Assembly: GCA_963758945.1 (NCBI GenBank)
Contig: CAVWXY010000012.1
Coordinates: forward strand, 1 to 64,000
DNA length: 64,000 bases
DNA from: VAZQ01 sp963758945
GTDB lineage: Bacteria > Pseudomonadota > Alphaproteobacteria > Rhizobiales > Xanthobacteraceae
Direction of reading: 5' to 3'
The position numbers and the translations under genes were made by a program. The notes under the pieces were generated by a model. The model worked only from the letters and a program-made list of their open reading frames with translations, had not been told where the DNA came from and made no database searches. This document shows positions 56,193 to 63,773 of this stretch, one piece after another (position 1 is the first letter of the stretch; every line of letters starts with the position of its first letter).

Positions 56193-56708
56193 TCACGCAC
56201 CCGCCCGGCTGCGCTGCCGACCGACCGACCGATATGCGATGCGCGCGTGCCCCGGGCAATAGGGCAATCCTTTGACTGGTTCGTTCCCGCAGAAGCAGAA
56301 GTCCTGGGCGCCCGGGTTGCTGATCGGCCAGCGGCATTTCCCCTGGCTGAGCTCGAGCAGCGTGCATCCGCGTCCGTTGTAGATAGGGATGACTTCAGCA
56401 GGCGGTTGCGGCCTCCGGAACGTCACCATCAGCATCTCATGCTGGGCGAAGATGTTCAGGCGCGGCCTCTTTGAGCGCCAAGTCCTTGGAGTCTTGGGGC
56501 GCGCAAGCCTTGCGGCACGCCTTTGCTCCAGGTGCCTGGCAATCACATCCTTGGGCTGTGATAGGCCCAGGCGGTTCATCTTGCCGATGACGGCGTTGCG
56601 AGTGACTCCGATCTCGCGGGCGGTTTGGCCGCATGAAAGGCCGGCATGGACGCAACGCTTCAGCAGTTCGATGCGCTCCGAAGTCCAGGTCGCACAATTC
56701 GCGGACAT
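56193..56708 (-). CDS. gcrA: GcrA-family cell-cycle regulator
   Basis: 171 residues. The N-terminus is the GcrA DNA-binding helix-turn-helix (ATWTSERIELLKRCVHAGLSCGQTAREIGVTRNAVIGKMNRLGLS). The C-terminus has the sigma-70-contacting segment (CTLLELSQGKCRWPISNPGAQDFCFCGNEPVKGLPYCPGHARIAY). In Caulobacter GcrA binds methylated GANTC promoters together with the sigma factor and activates ctrA and division genes. The middle is longer and more basic than usual. A CtrA-type box lies 76-90 nt upstream of the start. Confidence 0.92.
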   Translation of the reverse strand: MSANCATWTSERIELLKRCVHAGLSCGQTAREIGVTRNAVIGKMNRLGLSQPKDVIARHLEQRRAARLARPKTPRTWRSKRPRLNIFAQHEMLMVTFRRPQPPAEVIPIYNGRGCTLLELSQGKCRWPISNPGAQDFCFCGNEPVKGLPYCPGHARIAYRSVGRQRSRAGA

Positions 56709-56783
56709 GTTGATCGCCTTGCTTCGCGGATGATGGCTGAAATGAGCAATTCTGAAGATGCCGGCAGTGTTGCAAAGCTATGG

Positions 56784-56798
56784 TTAACAATTCGTTAA
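56784..56798 (-). promoter_or_regulatory. CtrA-type binding site upstream of gcrA
   Basis: On the minus strand TTAACGAATTGTTAA is a perfect TTAA-N7-TTAA and is followed by C, the full CtrA consensus. In Caulobacter CtrA represses gcrA, so the position upstream of this gcrA homologue is meaningful. The rest of the 56709-57151 region holds no recognisable gene. Confidence 0.6.
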
Positions 56799-57151
56799 TT
56801 CAGCCGCGTGGCGTTTCCGCTCGTCATTGCCGGCCATCGCCCGGGCCGAGAAGGCGGCGCAAGTTCGTTAGAGATCTCCGCGGCGCGTTGGCCGAGTGCC
56901 GCACACTCCTCATTACTTTGTCCGTCTACTGCTGCGTCGGCCTCTCATCAGGACCGGGTACCGGTGGATCGGAGGCCCGCCTTATTCGGGGTTTTCTTTG
57001 TTGCAAGGCACGGAACCGAGTGAAGCGTTGGGAAATGAGTTAGCGTGGGACAGCTAACCGAAGCGCCAGGTAATTCCAAAAATTCGACTACTTTCTGGGG
57101 GAGGTTCCAAAAGACGTTGTTTCCTGGCTACCTCGATCGTATGGAGGGAAC

Positions 57152-57385
57152 ATGCTTGGAATCGGCAGTGGATCTTTTGATCCTGAGACCCTCGTAATCC
57201 TGGAAACCGCCTTTGATGAAGCGTGGATAACTCTCAAAACTAACGGCAGCGCTAACATCAGGCCCGGCGAGCTCGCGCGACGAATTTGCCATCTCGCGAT
57301 GGAAGGAGAGCGTGATCCCGTCCGACTGCATGACCGGGCGCTTGGGGAGTTGATCCCGGCAACGATTTGGCGCGAATTAAGTTAA
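57152..57385 (+). CDS. Small conserved helical protein
   Basis: 77 residues: SFDPETLVILETAFDEAWITLKTNG, then NIRPGELARRICHLAMEGERDPVRLHDRAL. I recognise the pattern of a very common short protein of Hyphomicrobiales (FDPE…LE.A.DEAW…ERDP.RL..RAL) that has no assigned function. It is predicted cytoplasmic and mostly helical. GGAGGGAAC before the ATG supports the start. Confidence 0.75.
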   Translation: MLGIGSGSFDPETLVILETAFDEAWITLKTNGSANIRPGELARRICHLAMEGERDPVRLHDRALGELIPATIWRELS

Positions 57386-57416
57386 GGCAGGCGCATCGCA
57401 CCCGAGATGCCAATGC

Positions 57417-57479
57417 CTATTCGGCAGCGATCAGCACTTTGAGCGGCTGCCACTTACGCATGTAGGCGACACCGGCCGC
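57417..57479 (-). pseudogene. Remnant of a response-regulator receiver C-terminus
   Basis: On the minus strand AAGVAYMRKWQPLKVLIAAE followed by TAG resembles VGYMPKPWLPLDVLIAAEEAL of the complete receiver at 39204-39590. The conserved Lys-Pro is changed and nothing of the N-terminal part is found upstream. The surrounding 57480-57722 contains no gene. Confidence 0.55.
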
Positions 57480-57722
57480 GCGGCGGGTGTTTGGCGGAGG
57501 CGAAAGGATGAAACGGCCGAAGCGCGCCTATCGGCCGCGCGTCTTGCCGGTCGCGTCTCAGCGCCGGCGGTTGGTGATGCGCGCCGAGGATTGACGTTCA
57601 CCCCCGTGATGAGGGCGGGACTGCGGATTCCGGGGCACCTCACACGCCGACCACGAGCGTCAGAGCAAGGGCGGAGGAACGCAGTGTTCGCATGAAGTTG
57701 AGGTCGATGTCTGCCGTCTTTC

Positions 57723-58061
57723 TTACCTCACCGGCTCGAGAAGCCCATCCTTGTACTTCTCGACCACCGGACGAAACGCGTCACACCACTTCGCCTCGCC
57801 CGCTCTGTCGACTTTCTCCTGTTCGTTGATAACGCCCGCCATCACCTCGCCCTTGTCGAGCATTCGGACCATGCGCTGTAAATCGGCCAGCAACCTGGGA
57901 GCGAGCTTTTCGCAACGGTTGTCGTAGACGCCGAGGGTCACGACCAACTGGACGAGGTCGGCTTTCGTTAGTTGGTCTTGCGCCAGCGCCGCGCCGGACA
58001 AAAGCACCATGATTGTCCCGAGAAGAATTGCGGCGCGCTTGAGCCGGTCGCTGTAGTCCAT
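57723..58061 (-). CDS. Small exported protein of unknown function
   Basis: 112 residues. After MDYSDRLKR comes a signal peptide (AAILLGTIMVLLSGAALAQ), then a mature helical domain LTKADLVQLVVTLGVYDNRCEKLAPRLLADLQRMVRML…EKVDRAGEAKWCDAFRPVVEKYKDGLL with two Cys that could pair. No family is recognised with confidence. GAGGAAG lies 7 nt before the ATG at 58061; earlier in-frame ATGs would place the signal sequence internally. Confidence 0.65.
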   Translation of the reverse strand: MDYSDRLKRAAILLGTIMVLLSGAALAQDQLTKADLVQLVVTLGVYDNRCEKLAPRLLADLQRMVRMLDKGEVMAGVINEQEKVDRAGEAKWCDAFRPVVEKYKDGLLEPVR

Positions 58062-58192
58062 CGGCACTTCCTCGCGCATCTCCGAAACGCTGGGACCGTT
58101 TCGTCCCAATCGAACAAGCCGCAACTCCATCTCCTGGGATTTTCAAGCGCGCAATTCTAAACAATTGGTCATCGAATGTGTCGCACGCGTGT

Positions 58193-59362
58193 AATACCGT
58201 ATCTCTGAAATCATGACTCTTTGGCGCTTCCCGAATTGAGGCGAGTCAAATTCAACATGGCGAACGTAAGGAGGTTCGTCATGTCGGGTCCAATTCCATT
58301 ACGCCGTGATTTTGAAGCGTCGCAGCTGCGTGGTTTGGCAAGGGGGACGAAAGACGGCCCTCAGGCCCGCCGACTTCTGGCTCTTGCGGCGATCTATGAC
58401 GGCGCGAGGCGGAGCGAGGCCGCGAAGATCGGCGGTGTCGGATTGCAGATCGTCCGTGACTGGGTGTTGCGCTTCAACGCGCGCGGCCCTGACGGTCTCC
58501 TGGATGGCAAGTCGCCGGGTCACCCACCCAAGCTCAATGCCGTGCAACGCCAAGCCATCGCCCGTATGATCGAGAGTGGCCCGATCCCGGCGGTGCACGG
58601 CGTGGTGCGCTGGCGGCTGATCGATCTGGTACAATGGATCTTCGAGGAATTCCGCATCACGGTCGCCAAACAGACGCTCAGCCGGGAGCTGCGCGCCATG
58701 GGCTACCGCAAACTCTCGGCCCGACCGCGCCACCATGCTCAAGCCGAGGGTGCGATCGAGGATTTTAAAAAAGCTTCCCGGCGCATTTGGAAGCCGTCGC
58801 CCGCCAGAAGGCACGTCCCTGCGACACGATAGAAATCTGGTTCGCCGACGAGGCCCGCATCGGCCAGAAGAACAAGATCACCCGCCGCTGGGCCAAGCGC
58901 GGCACCCGCCCCAGCGCGCCCCGCGACCAGCGTACTGCCTCCACCTACATCTTCGGTGCGGTCTGCCCGAAGGAGGGCAAGGGCGCAGCCCTGATCTTGC
59001 CTGCCTGCAACACCGAGGCGATGAACTTGCACCTGGCGGAAATCGCAGCGGCCGTTGCGCCCGCCGCCCACGCCATCCTCTTGGTCGACCAAGCTGGCTG
59101 GCATATGTCGACACGCCTCGTCGTCCCGGCCAACATCACCATCATTCTGCTGCCGCCAAAATGCCCCGAGCTTAACCCGGTCGAAAACGTCTGGCAGTTC
59201 ATGCGGGAAAACTGGCTCTCAAACCGCGTGTTCAAATCATACGACGATCTCGTCGACCATTGCTGCGCGGCCTGGAACAGGCTCGTCGATCAGCCCTGGC
59301 GCATCATGTCCATAGGTTTGCGCCAATGGGCCCATGGGTTCTGATCAGTGGGACTTGGTATA
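58193..59362 (+). mobile_element. IS630-family insertion sequence
   Basis: About 1.17 kb around a complete IS630 transposase gene. The ends are tentative: AATACC at the left (about 58193) and GGTATA at the right (about 59357-59362) form an imperfect inverted repeat next to TA, the target IS630 elements duplicate. The exact boundaries are not certain. Confidence 0.7.
58281..59344 (+). CDS. IS630-family transposase made by programmed -1 frameshift
   Basis: Frame 1 from the ATG at 58281 (AAGGAGG upstream) carries the helix-turn-helix part (ARGTKDGPQARRLLALAAIYDGARRSEAAKIGGVGLQIVRDWVLRF … EGAIEDFKK). At 58767-58773 the slippery AAAAAAG allows a -1 shift, giving SFPAHLEAVARQKARPC and then the DDE domain: D in EIWFADEARIGQ, D in ILLVDQAGWHMS, E in LPPKCPELNPVENVWQFMREN, ending at 59344. 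The total is about 354 residues, normal for the family. The two-frame layout with an A6G slip site is typical of IS630 and is not damage. Confidence 0.88.
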
Positions 59363-59451
59363 AGCCACACGTAAGCCGCGACCCCTTCGCAAGCGAAACC
59401 CACGCGCCGCTTCCGGCGTTGACTAAGTGGGGCCACGTAGGAGGTGGTGTC

Positions 59452-61164
59452 ATGTTCCAATGGAACACGCGCATCGCAGCATCTTTTATCGTTACTCTTG
59501 CGCTTGCGACAACCGCAGCCGCGCAACCGCATAAACAGGGAGGAGCACCAGGCGGCGCCCCAGCGCCCCACGCGGCGCCCGCACCTCATGCTGCGGGGCC
59601 CGCGCCCCACCCGGCGCCCGCGCCTCACGTGGCGGCCGCACCTCACGTGGCGGCCGCACCTCACGTCGCCGCACCACACGCTGCGCCACACATCGCCACA
59701 CCGCGGGCTGCGCCACGCTTCGCCGCGCCACATGCTGCGCCGCACGTGGCCGCGCCACGACACGTTGCCCGTCCGTCCAGCGGTCCGTCCGCTTCGGCAA
59801 GGGCGCGCCATACGCAGCCGCAAATCAGCGGCCGCAATGTCGGCGGCCGGGGTGGGGCCGGAGGCGCGCAACCGAGCCAGCGCCAAAATGTGACCCCCCA
59901 AGGCGGGCCAGGCGGCGCTTTCGCTGCGGCGCCGTCCGGGCGCGGCGGCCGCCATGTCGCGCCACAACAAAATGCCGCTCCGCAACAAAACACCGCTCCG
60001 CAACAAGGTGCGGTTCGGCAGAACCAGGCGACTCGCGCCGCCCCGCCGTCCGCCCCCCGCGCGCGAGCGGCGAGCGACCCCCGCGCCTTTTCAGGCGGCG
60101 TGCTGCGCAACCAGAGTTTCGCCAACCTCGCCGCCGCGCGCGATCCCAACGCGCGCACCCTCGCGCGCTCGACGTTCCAAGGCCAGTTCTTCAACCCGCA
60201 ATGGCGGCGTCACTTTACGCACCCGATCGTGATCGGCTGGATCGGTCCCCTGTTCTGGCCTTACGCCTATTCCGACTTCATCGATTACACCTTCTATCCC
60301 TATGCGTATGATACATTCTGGCCCTACGCCTACGACGACTTCTACGAAGGCATGTTCGGTGGCTACGCGCTCGGCTATGGCGGCACCTACGCGTCCGTCG
60401 GACCTCCGAGCGGCTATGGGGGTGGCTACGCTCGCGGCGGCTATGCTCGTAGCACCGGGCGAGCCTCCGCCGCTGGCGCTCGAAGCGTCGAAGCCGACCT
60501 CTGCAGCGGACAGACCGCGGGGCTCACGGATTGGCCCATCGAGCGGATTGCACAAACCGTCGAGCCGAACGATGCCCAGCGCGCCATCCTCGATGAGCTC
60601 AAAGACGCGACGGCGAAGGCACTCGACATCCTCAAGGAGGCGTGCCCGACGGCGCTCCCGAGCACGCCGACAGGCCGGATCGAGGCCATGCGCCAACGGC
60701 TCGATGCCATGCTGGCGGCGGTGCGCACGGTCCGACCAGTGGTCGAGAAGTTCTACCAGTCGCTCAATGACGAGCAGAAGGCGCGCTTCAACGCGCTGAG
60801 CCCCGACAACCCCGATCAGCAGCAGGCGCGACGCGATCTGACGCAGGTCTGCAACGCGCGTGCCTCGGGCATCGCAAGCGTGCCCTTCGAGCGGATCGAA
60901 CGCACGGTGCAACCCGACGGAGCGCAACGCAGCGCGCTCAAGGAATTACAAGACGCCACGTCCGAGGCGGCCAATCTGTTGAGCTCGGATTGCCCCACAT
61001 ACCGAGCGCTTACGCCGGTCGGCCGCTTGCAAGAGATGGAGCAACGGCTCGATGCGATGCTGCGCGCAGTACAAACCGTGCAGCCCGCACTGGAGAAGTT
61101 CTACAGCTCGCTCGGCGACGAGCAAAAGGAGCGTTTCAATCGGCTCAGCCCCGCGCAGGGCTGA
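59452..61164 (+). CDS. Exported His/Ala/Pro-rich protein with two Spy/CpxP-like domains
   Basis: 570 residues. A signal peptide (RIAASFIVTLALATTAAAQ) is followed by a low-complexity tract of PAPH and HVAAAP units, a Gln/Arg/Gly-rich stretch (PQQNAAPQQNTAPQQ), a Tyr/Trp-rich segment (FWPYAYSDFIDYTFYPYAYDTFWPYAYDDFYEG), and then two tandem repeats of about 90 residues (PIERIAQTVEPNDAQRAILDELKDAT … and PFERIERTVQPDGAQRSALKELQDAT …), each with a Cys pair and an LTXXQ-like helical pattern. It may bind metal through the His tract and act as a periplasmic chaperone or stress protein. AGGAGGTG lies before the ATG. Confidence 0.75.
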   Translation: MFQWNTRIAASFIVTLALATTAAAQPHKQGGAPGGAPAPHAAPAPHAAGPAPHPAPAPHVAAAPHVAAAPHVAAPHAAPHIATPRAAPRFAAPHAAPHVAAPRHVARPSSGPSASARARHTQPQISGRNVGGRGGAGGAQPSQRQNVTPQGGPGGAFAAAPSGRGGRHVAPQQNAAPQQNTAPQQGAVRQNQATRAAPPSAPRARAASDPRAFSGGVLRNQSFANLAAARDPNARTLARSTFQGQFFNPQWRRHFTHPIVIGWIGPLFWPYAYSDFIDYTFYPYAYDTFWPYAYDDFYEGMFGGYALGYGGTYASVGPPSGYGGGYARGGYARSTGRASAAGARSVEADLCSGQTAGLTDWPIERIAQTVEPNDAQRAILDELKDATAKALDILKEACPTALPSTPTGRIEAMRQRLDAMLAAVRTVRPVVEKFYQSLNDEQKARFNALSPDNPDQQQARRDLTQVCNARASGIASVPFERIERTVQPDGAQRSALKELQDATSEAANLLSSDCPTYRALTPVGRLQEMEQRLDAMLRAVQTVQPALEKFYSSLGDEQKERFNRLSPAQG

Positions 61165-61653
61165 CGTGGCGAACGCGGCGATAAACGCTAACCTATCAAC
61201 GCCGTCGCTCGCGCAGCTTGTTCCAGCCCTCGTCCAAGAGCTTCAGCTCGGTGGCACCACTCAAACCCCGCGAAGGCCCAATGGCGCTCGCGGGGCGAGA
61301 GGAGCGAGCCGGTCAGGCTCAGGATCCGTGATCACCATACATGCTCTGTTTACGACAGAAGGCGGGCCTTGGCGGCCCGGCAGAAAATTGAAAATTCGCG
61401 ACCGGAGACTATCGCGCGAAGTGCGCCGGCTGCGGCCGGAAATCCACAAGATTGGGCTCCAGAGACTGCGTGGCGTCTCTCTAACCCTCGGGAATGTCGC
61501 GCCTATTCTTGCAAGCCGGACACGCGCCACAGAGACGGGACCGGCTGGCTGGGCACGGTGCACGGCACTCCCGCACTGCCGGGATGTGGAACACCGTCGG
61601 CCCCTACCGCGTTGCCACAGACCTAGGGCCTGTAGCGTGTGAGGGGCATTTCC
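61165..61653. other. 489-bp region without a recognisable gene
   Basis: No frame here has both a ribosome site and a family pattern. The composition is close to that of the neighbours. Short open stretches with Cys-rich readings (KCAGCGRK near 61420-61445) are not enough to call a gene. Confidence 0.4.
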
Positions 61654-61818
61654 GTGGGAAGGTCGGAGCAGTATCGGCGCTTCGCCGAGGAATGCGTGCA
61701 GATAGCGCGCGGCGCCAAGAGCCCGACAAGCCAAGCCGCCCTGCTGCAAATGGCACAGGTCTGGTTTCGGCTCGCGCAAGAACACGTAAGCGATGCTGTC
61801 GAAAAGGTGGAGGACTAG
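61654..61818 (+). CDS. Small helical protein, tail-to-tail partner 1
   Basis: 54 residues starting VGRSEQYRRFAEECVQIARG, then SQAALLQMAQVWFRLAQEH. I recognise the common Hyphomicrobiales pattern SEQYRRFAEEC…A..AQVW.RLA. It is predicted as two amphipathic helices and cytoplasmic. GAGGGG lies 8 nt before the GTG. Its TAG overlaps, in the palindrome CTAG at 61815-61818, the stop of the related gene on the other strand. Confidence 0.7.
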   Translation: MGRSEQYRRFAEECVQIARGAKSPTSQAALLQMAQVWFRLAQEHVSDAVEKVED

Positions 61819-61976
61819 CAGCGCAGTTCTTCGCCAGTTCGGTCGCCCTCCCTGGCCAGCATCCGCCAGGCGTCGGCCATGTCCTTCAGGACCATGCGGT
61901 GCCGTGCCATCTCCGCCTGTTCAGCGAGACGCTCGCATTCCTCCGCAAATGCCAGGTATTGACCTCGCGTGTGCAT
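61815..61976 (-). CDS. Small helical protein, tail-to-tail partner 2
   Basis: 53 residues: MHTRGQYLAFAEECERLAEQ, then RHRMVLKDMADAWRMLAREGD. It belongs to the same broad group as the convergent neighbour (Y..FAEEC…..M...W..LA) and has the same two-helix pattern. The two stop codons share CTAG. The ribosome site is weak, and function is unknown. Confidence 0.68.
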   Translation of the reverse strand: MHTRGQYLAFAEECERLAEQAEMARHRMVLKDMADAWRMLAREGDRTGEELRC

Positions 61977-62088
61977 ACGGGAGCAAACCGCCCCGCACCA
62001 ACCCCCGTTCCTAATGCATGAAGGCCATGCGCCTGGAACCAAGTCGGGGATACCACTCGGAAATGCTCGCGCCCCGGAATGAACGGCA

Positions 62089-62496
62089 TTACTGCGGCGC
62101 AACTATTCTCCTATGCCGCATGAACGCTTGCATCTCCTCCGGAGTGAGGCGGCCATCCTTGTTGATGTCCATCGCCTTGAAGATGCGCTCGTGAGCCGCC
62201 TGAAACTCCTGCAACGAGATGGTCCCGTCGCCGTCGGCGTCCATCAGAGCGAAGATTACGCGCATCATGACGGGAGAGCCCATCGCACCCCCACCCATCA
62301 TGCCGCGACCCATCATGCCTTGCCCCATCATGCGACCCATCATGCCTTGCCCCATGGAGTCCTCCTCGCCCGCGGTCTGCTGTTGAGTTTGTTGCTGGTC
62401 TGGCCTGGGCGTCATCGGCCCCTGCGCAGCCGCAGCTACAGCGCCGAACGCCAGAATGAGAAGAGATGTCGTGAGCAGCAGAGTGTGCTTGTGCAT
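62089..62496 (-). CDS. Exported Met-rich EF-hand protein
   Basis: 135 residues. Signal peptide (KHTLLLTTSLLILAFGAVAAAAQ), a Gln-rich linker, a Met/Gly tract (MGQGMMGRMMGQGMMGRGMMGG), then two canonical EF hands: DADGDGTISLQEF and DINKDGRLTPEEM. The EF loops should bind calcium in the periplasm, and the Met tract resembles copper- or silver-binding regions. GGAGG lies 7 nt before the ATG at 62496. A link to calcium or metal stress is inference. Confidence 0.82.
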   Translation of the reverse strand: MHKHTLLLTTSLLILAFGAVAAAAQGPMTPRPDQQQTQQQTAGEEDSMGQGMMGRMMGQGMMGRGMMGGGAMGSPVMMRVIFALMDADGDGTISLQEFQAAHERIFKAMDINKDGRLTPEEMQAFMRHRRIVAPQ

Positions 62497-62761
62497 ATGA
62501 AACCTCCTCAAACGCATTCAGCCCCCCTCGTTCAACTTCGCCCCGAAAGGATATGGGTGCTCTGGTGGAGCATAGCGAGCGCGCACGTCGCGAGCAGGCT
62601 CCAGGAGGTTGGTCTCAAACGTCACGGGTGCGCGTGCTAGTAGGGAAGTAGCGAGAACGGTCGCGGTGGGGGTAGCACGCACCGCGTGACTCCCCGCGCT
62701 CTATCCGAATAGAGCGTGCCAAGCTTGAGAGCGCGACTTGACGCACCGTAGACGCGCGAGG

Positions 62762-62878
62762 TTATGCCGCCGCTTTTTCGTGTTGTCGCTCAATCCAGTC
62801 GGCCAGTTCCGACCACTCCGCGGCAGCTTCTTCGAGCGCGGATTTGGCCGACGGATTCGTTGCCTGCGCCGCACAGCA
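62762..62878 (-). pseudogene. C-terminal fragment of a small helical protein
   Basis: The minus-strand frame ends AAQATNPSAKSALEEAAAEW, then SELADWIERQHEKAAA and TAA at 62764-62762. This resembles the C-terminal half of short Hyphomicrobiales proteins with A..ATNP.AK..L..AA..W..LA. The expected N-terminal half (YRR.A..CL) is not found upstream in this frame. It is either a truncated copy or a gene with an unusual start. Confidence 0.4.
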
Positions 62879-62943
62879 ATGATTGCAGCGATGACCGCCG
62901 CCGGATACCGCAGCCTCGCCCCGGGCGGGCGATCCGACGGCCG

Positions 62944-62976
62944 AAAAAAATTTCGCCCGGCTCGAGCCGGGCGAAA
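62944..62976 (-). terminator. Intrinsic terminator after the small exported gene
   Basis: On the minus strand a perfect palindrome, TTTCGCCCGG-CTCGAG-CCGGGCGAAA (62976-62951), is followed by seven Ts. It begins about 31 nt after the stop of the gene at 63008-63250. Confidence 0.85.
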
Positions 62977-63007
62977 CCGTAGCAAATGCCGAAGCGGCGA
63001 GGGTGCG

Positions 63008-63250
63008 CTAGACGCACACTCTCCTGCCGTACAGGGCCTGCATCTTCGCCCAGGCCTCCGGGTAGGAATTGGCGAATGCAACCGACGTCCATCCCGGCCC
63101 GAAGGGGGCGTTCACGTCGTTGTGCCAGATCTTGCAGTCGCCATAGGCCCAGCGAATGACGACCCACGGGGGTTGAACGAGCGCGTTCGCGGATGGTATC
63201 GCGGCCAGCGCCACCACCAGCGCGCCCAGGGCAAGAGCTAAGCGTTTCAT
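63008..63250 (-). CDS. Small exported protein
   Basis: 80 residues: a signal peptide (MKRLALALGALVVALAAIPSANA), then a short aromatic-rich domain PPWVVIRWAYGDCKIWHNDVNAPFGPGWTSVAFANSYPEAWAKMQALYGRRVCV with two Cys that could form a disulfide. It is a recurring type of small periplasmic protein in this order, with unknown role. A strong intrinsic terminator follows at 62944-62976. Confidence 0.72.
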   Translation of the reverse strand: MKRLALALGALVVALAAIPSANALVQPPWVVIRWAYGDCKIWHNDVNAPFGPGWTSVAFANSYPEAWAKMQALYGRRVCV

Positions 63251-63351
63251 CGAAATCTCCGTGGAATCACAGTCTCTTAGCCGGGGAATTCAGAGTTCCA
63301 CGGCCGCCGCGAGTATAGTCGGCGCGGCGGAATATGCCAGCGGGCATGTGC

Positions 63352-63600
63352 TCAGCAGGCAAAGAATACGCTGAAAAAAAACTTGCGGTTCGCGATCTGC
63401 GAAAGGATGCCGCCCTCGTCCCAGATGTTGGAGGTATCGTAGCCGATGCTGCGTGCCTGCCGCACTGCAAGCTCGGCCGTCGACTGGGTGGTGTAAGGAC
63501 CCATGCGGAGCTGACAATCGTCGGCACGCGCCGAGCCGGCCAGTGCCAGCGCCACCGCCGCAACCGCACCCAGGCTCGCCAAGCAATCTCTCGTGTTCAT
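63352..63600 (-). CDS. Small exported protein
   Basis: 82 residues. Signal peptide (DCLASLGAVAAVALALAGSARA), then DDCQLRMGPYTTQSTAELAVRQARSIGYDTSNIWDEGGI and a C-terminal FFFSVFFAC. The mature start resembles a SPOR-like or other small sensory fold, but no family can be named. GAGGCAG precedes the ATG at 63600; an earlier in-frame start would add seven residues. A CRP-like site lies 75-90 bp upstream. Confidence 0.65.
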   Translation of the reverse strand: MNTRDCLASLGAVAAVALALAGSARADDCQLRMGPYTTQSTAELAVRQARSIGYDTSNIWDEGGILSQIANRKFFFSVFFAC

Positions 63601-63674
63601 GACTGCCTCTCGGCTTTCCATCGCGCCATCCTCCGGCGCATGTCGCCAAGCTACGCAACGTGCCGGTACGGGGA

Positions 63675-63690
63675 TGTGACCCGGATCACA
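63675..63690. promoter_or_regulatory. CRP-like palindrome upstream of a small exported gene
   Basis: TGTGACCCGGATCACA has perfect half-sites TGTGA/TCACA with a 6-bp centre, the CRP consensus form. It lies 75 bp before the ATG at 63600 and 84 bp before the plus-strand frame starting at 63774. Confidence 0.45.
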
Positions 63691-63773
63691 GGAACGCGTT
63701 TTTTTCGGATCATCGCCGTGCCGAGGAGGGGGCGGCTCGCGGCGGATTTACCCGAGCTTAACCTTGCCGGCGG

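Noticed and set aside
58281..59344. Treating the IS630 gene as a frameshifted pseudogene
   Set aside because: The frame change occurs at an A6G slip site typical of the family, so it is programmed.
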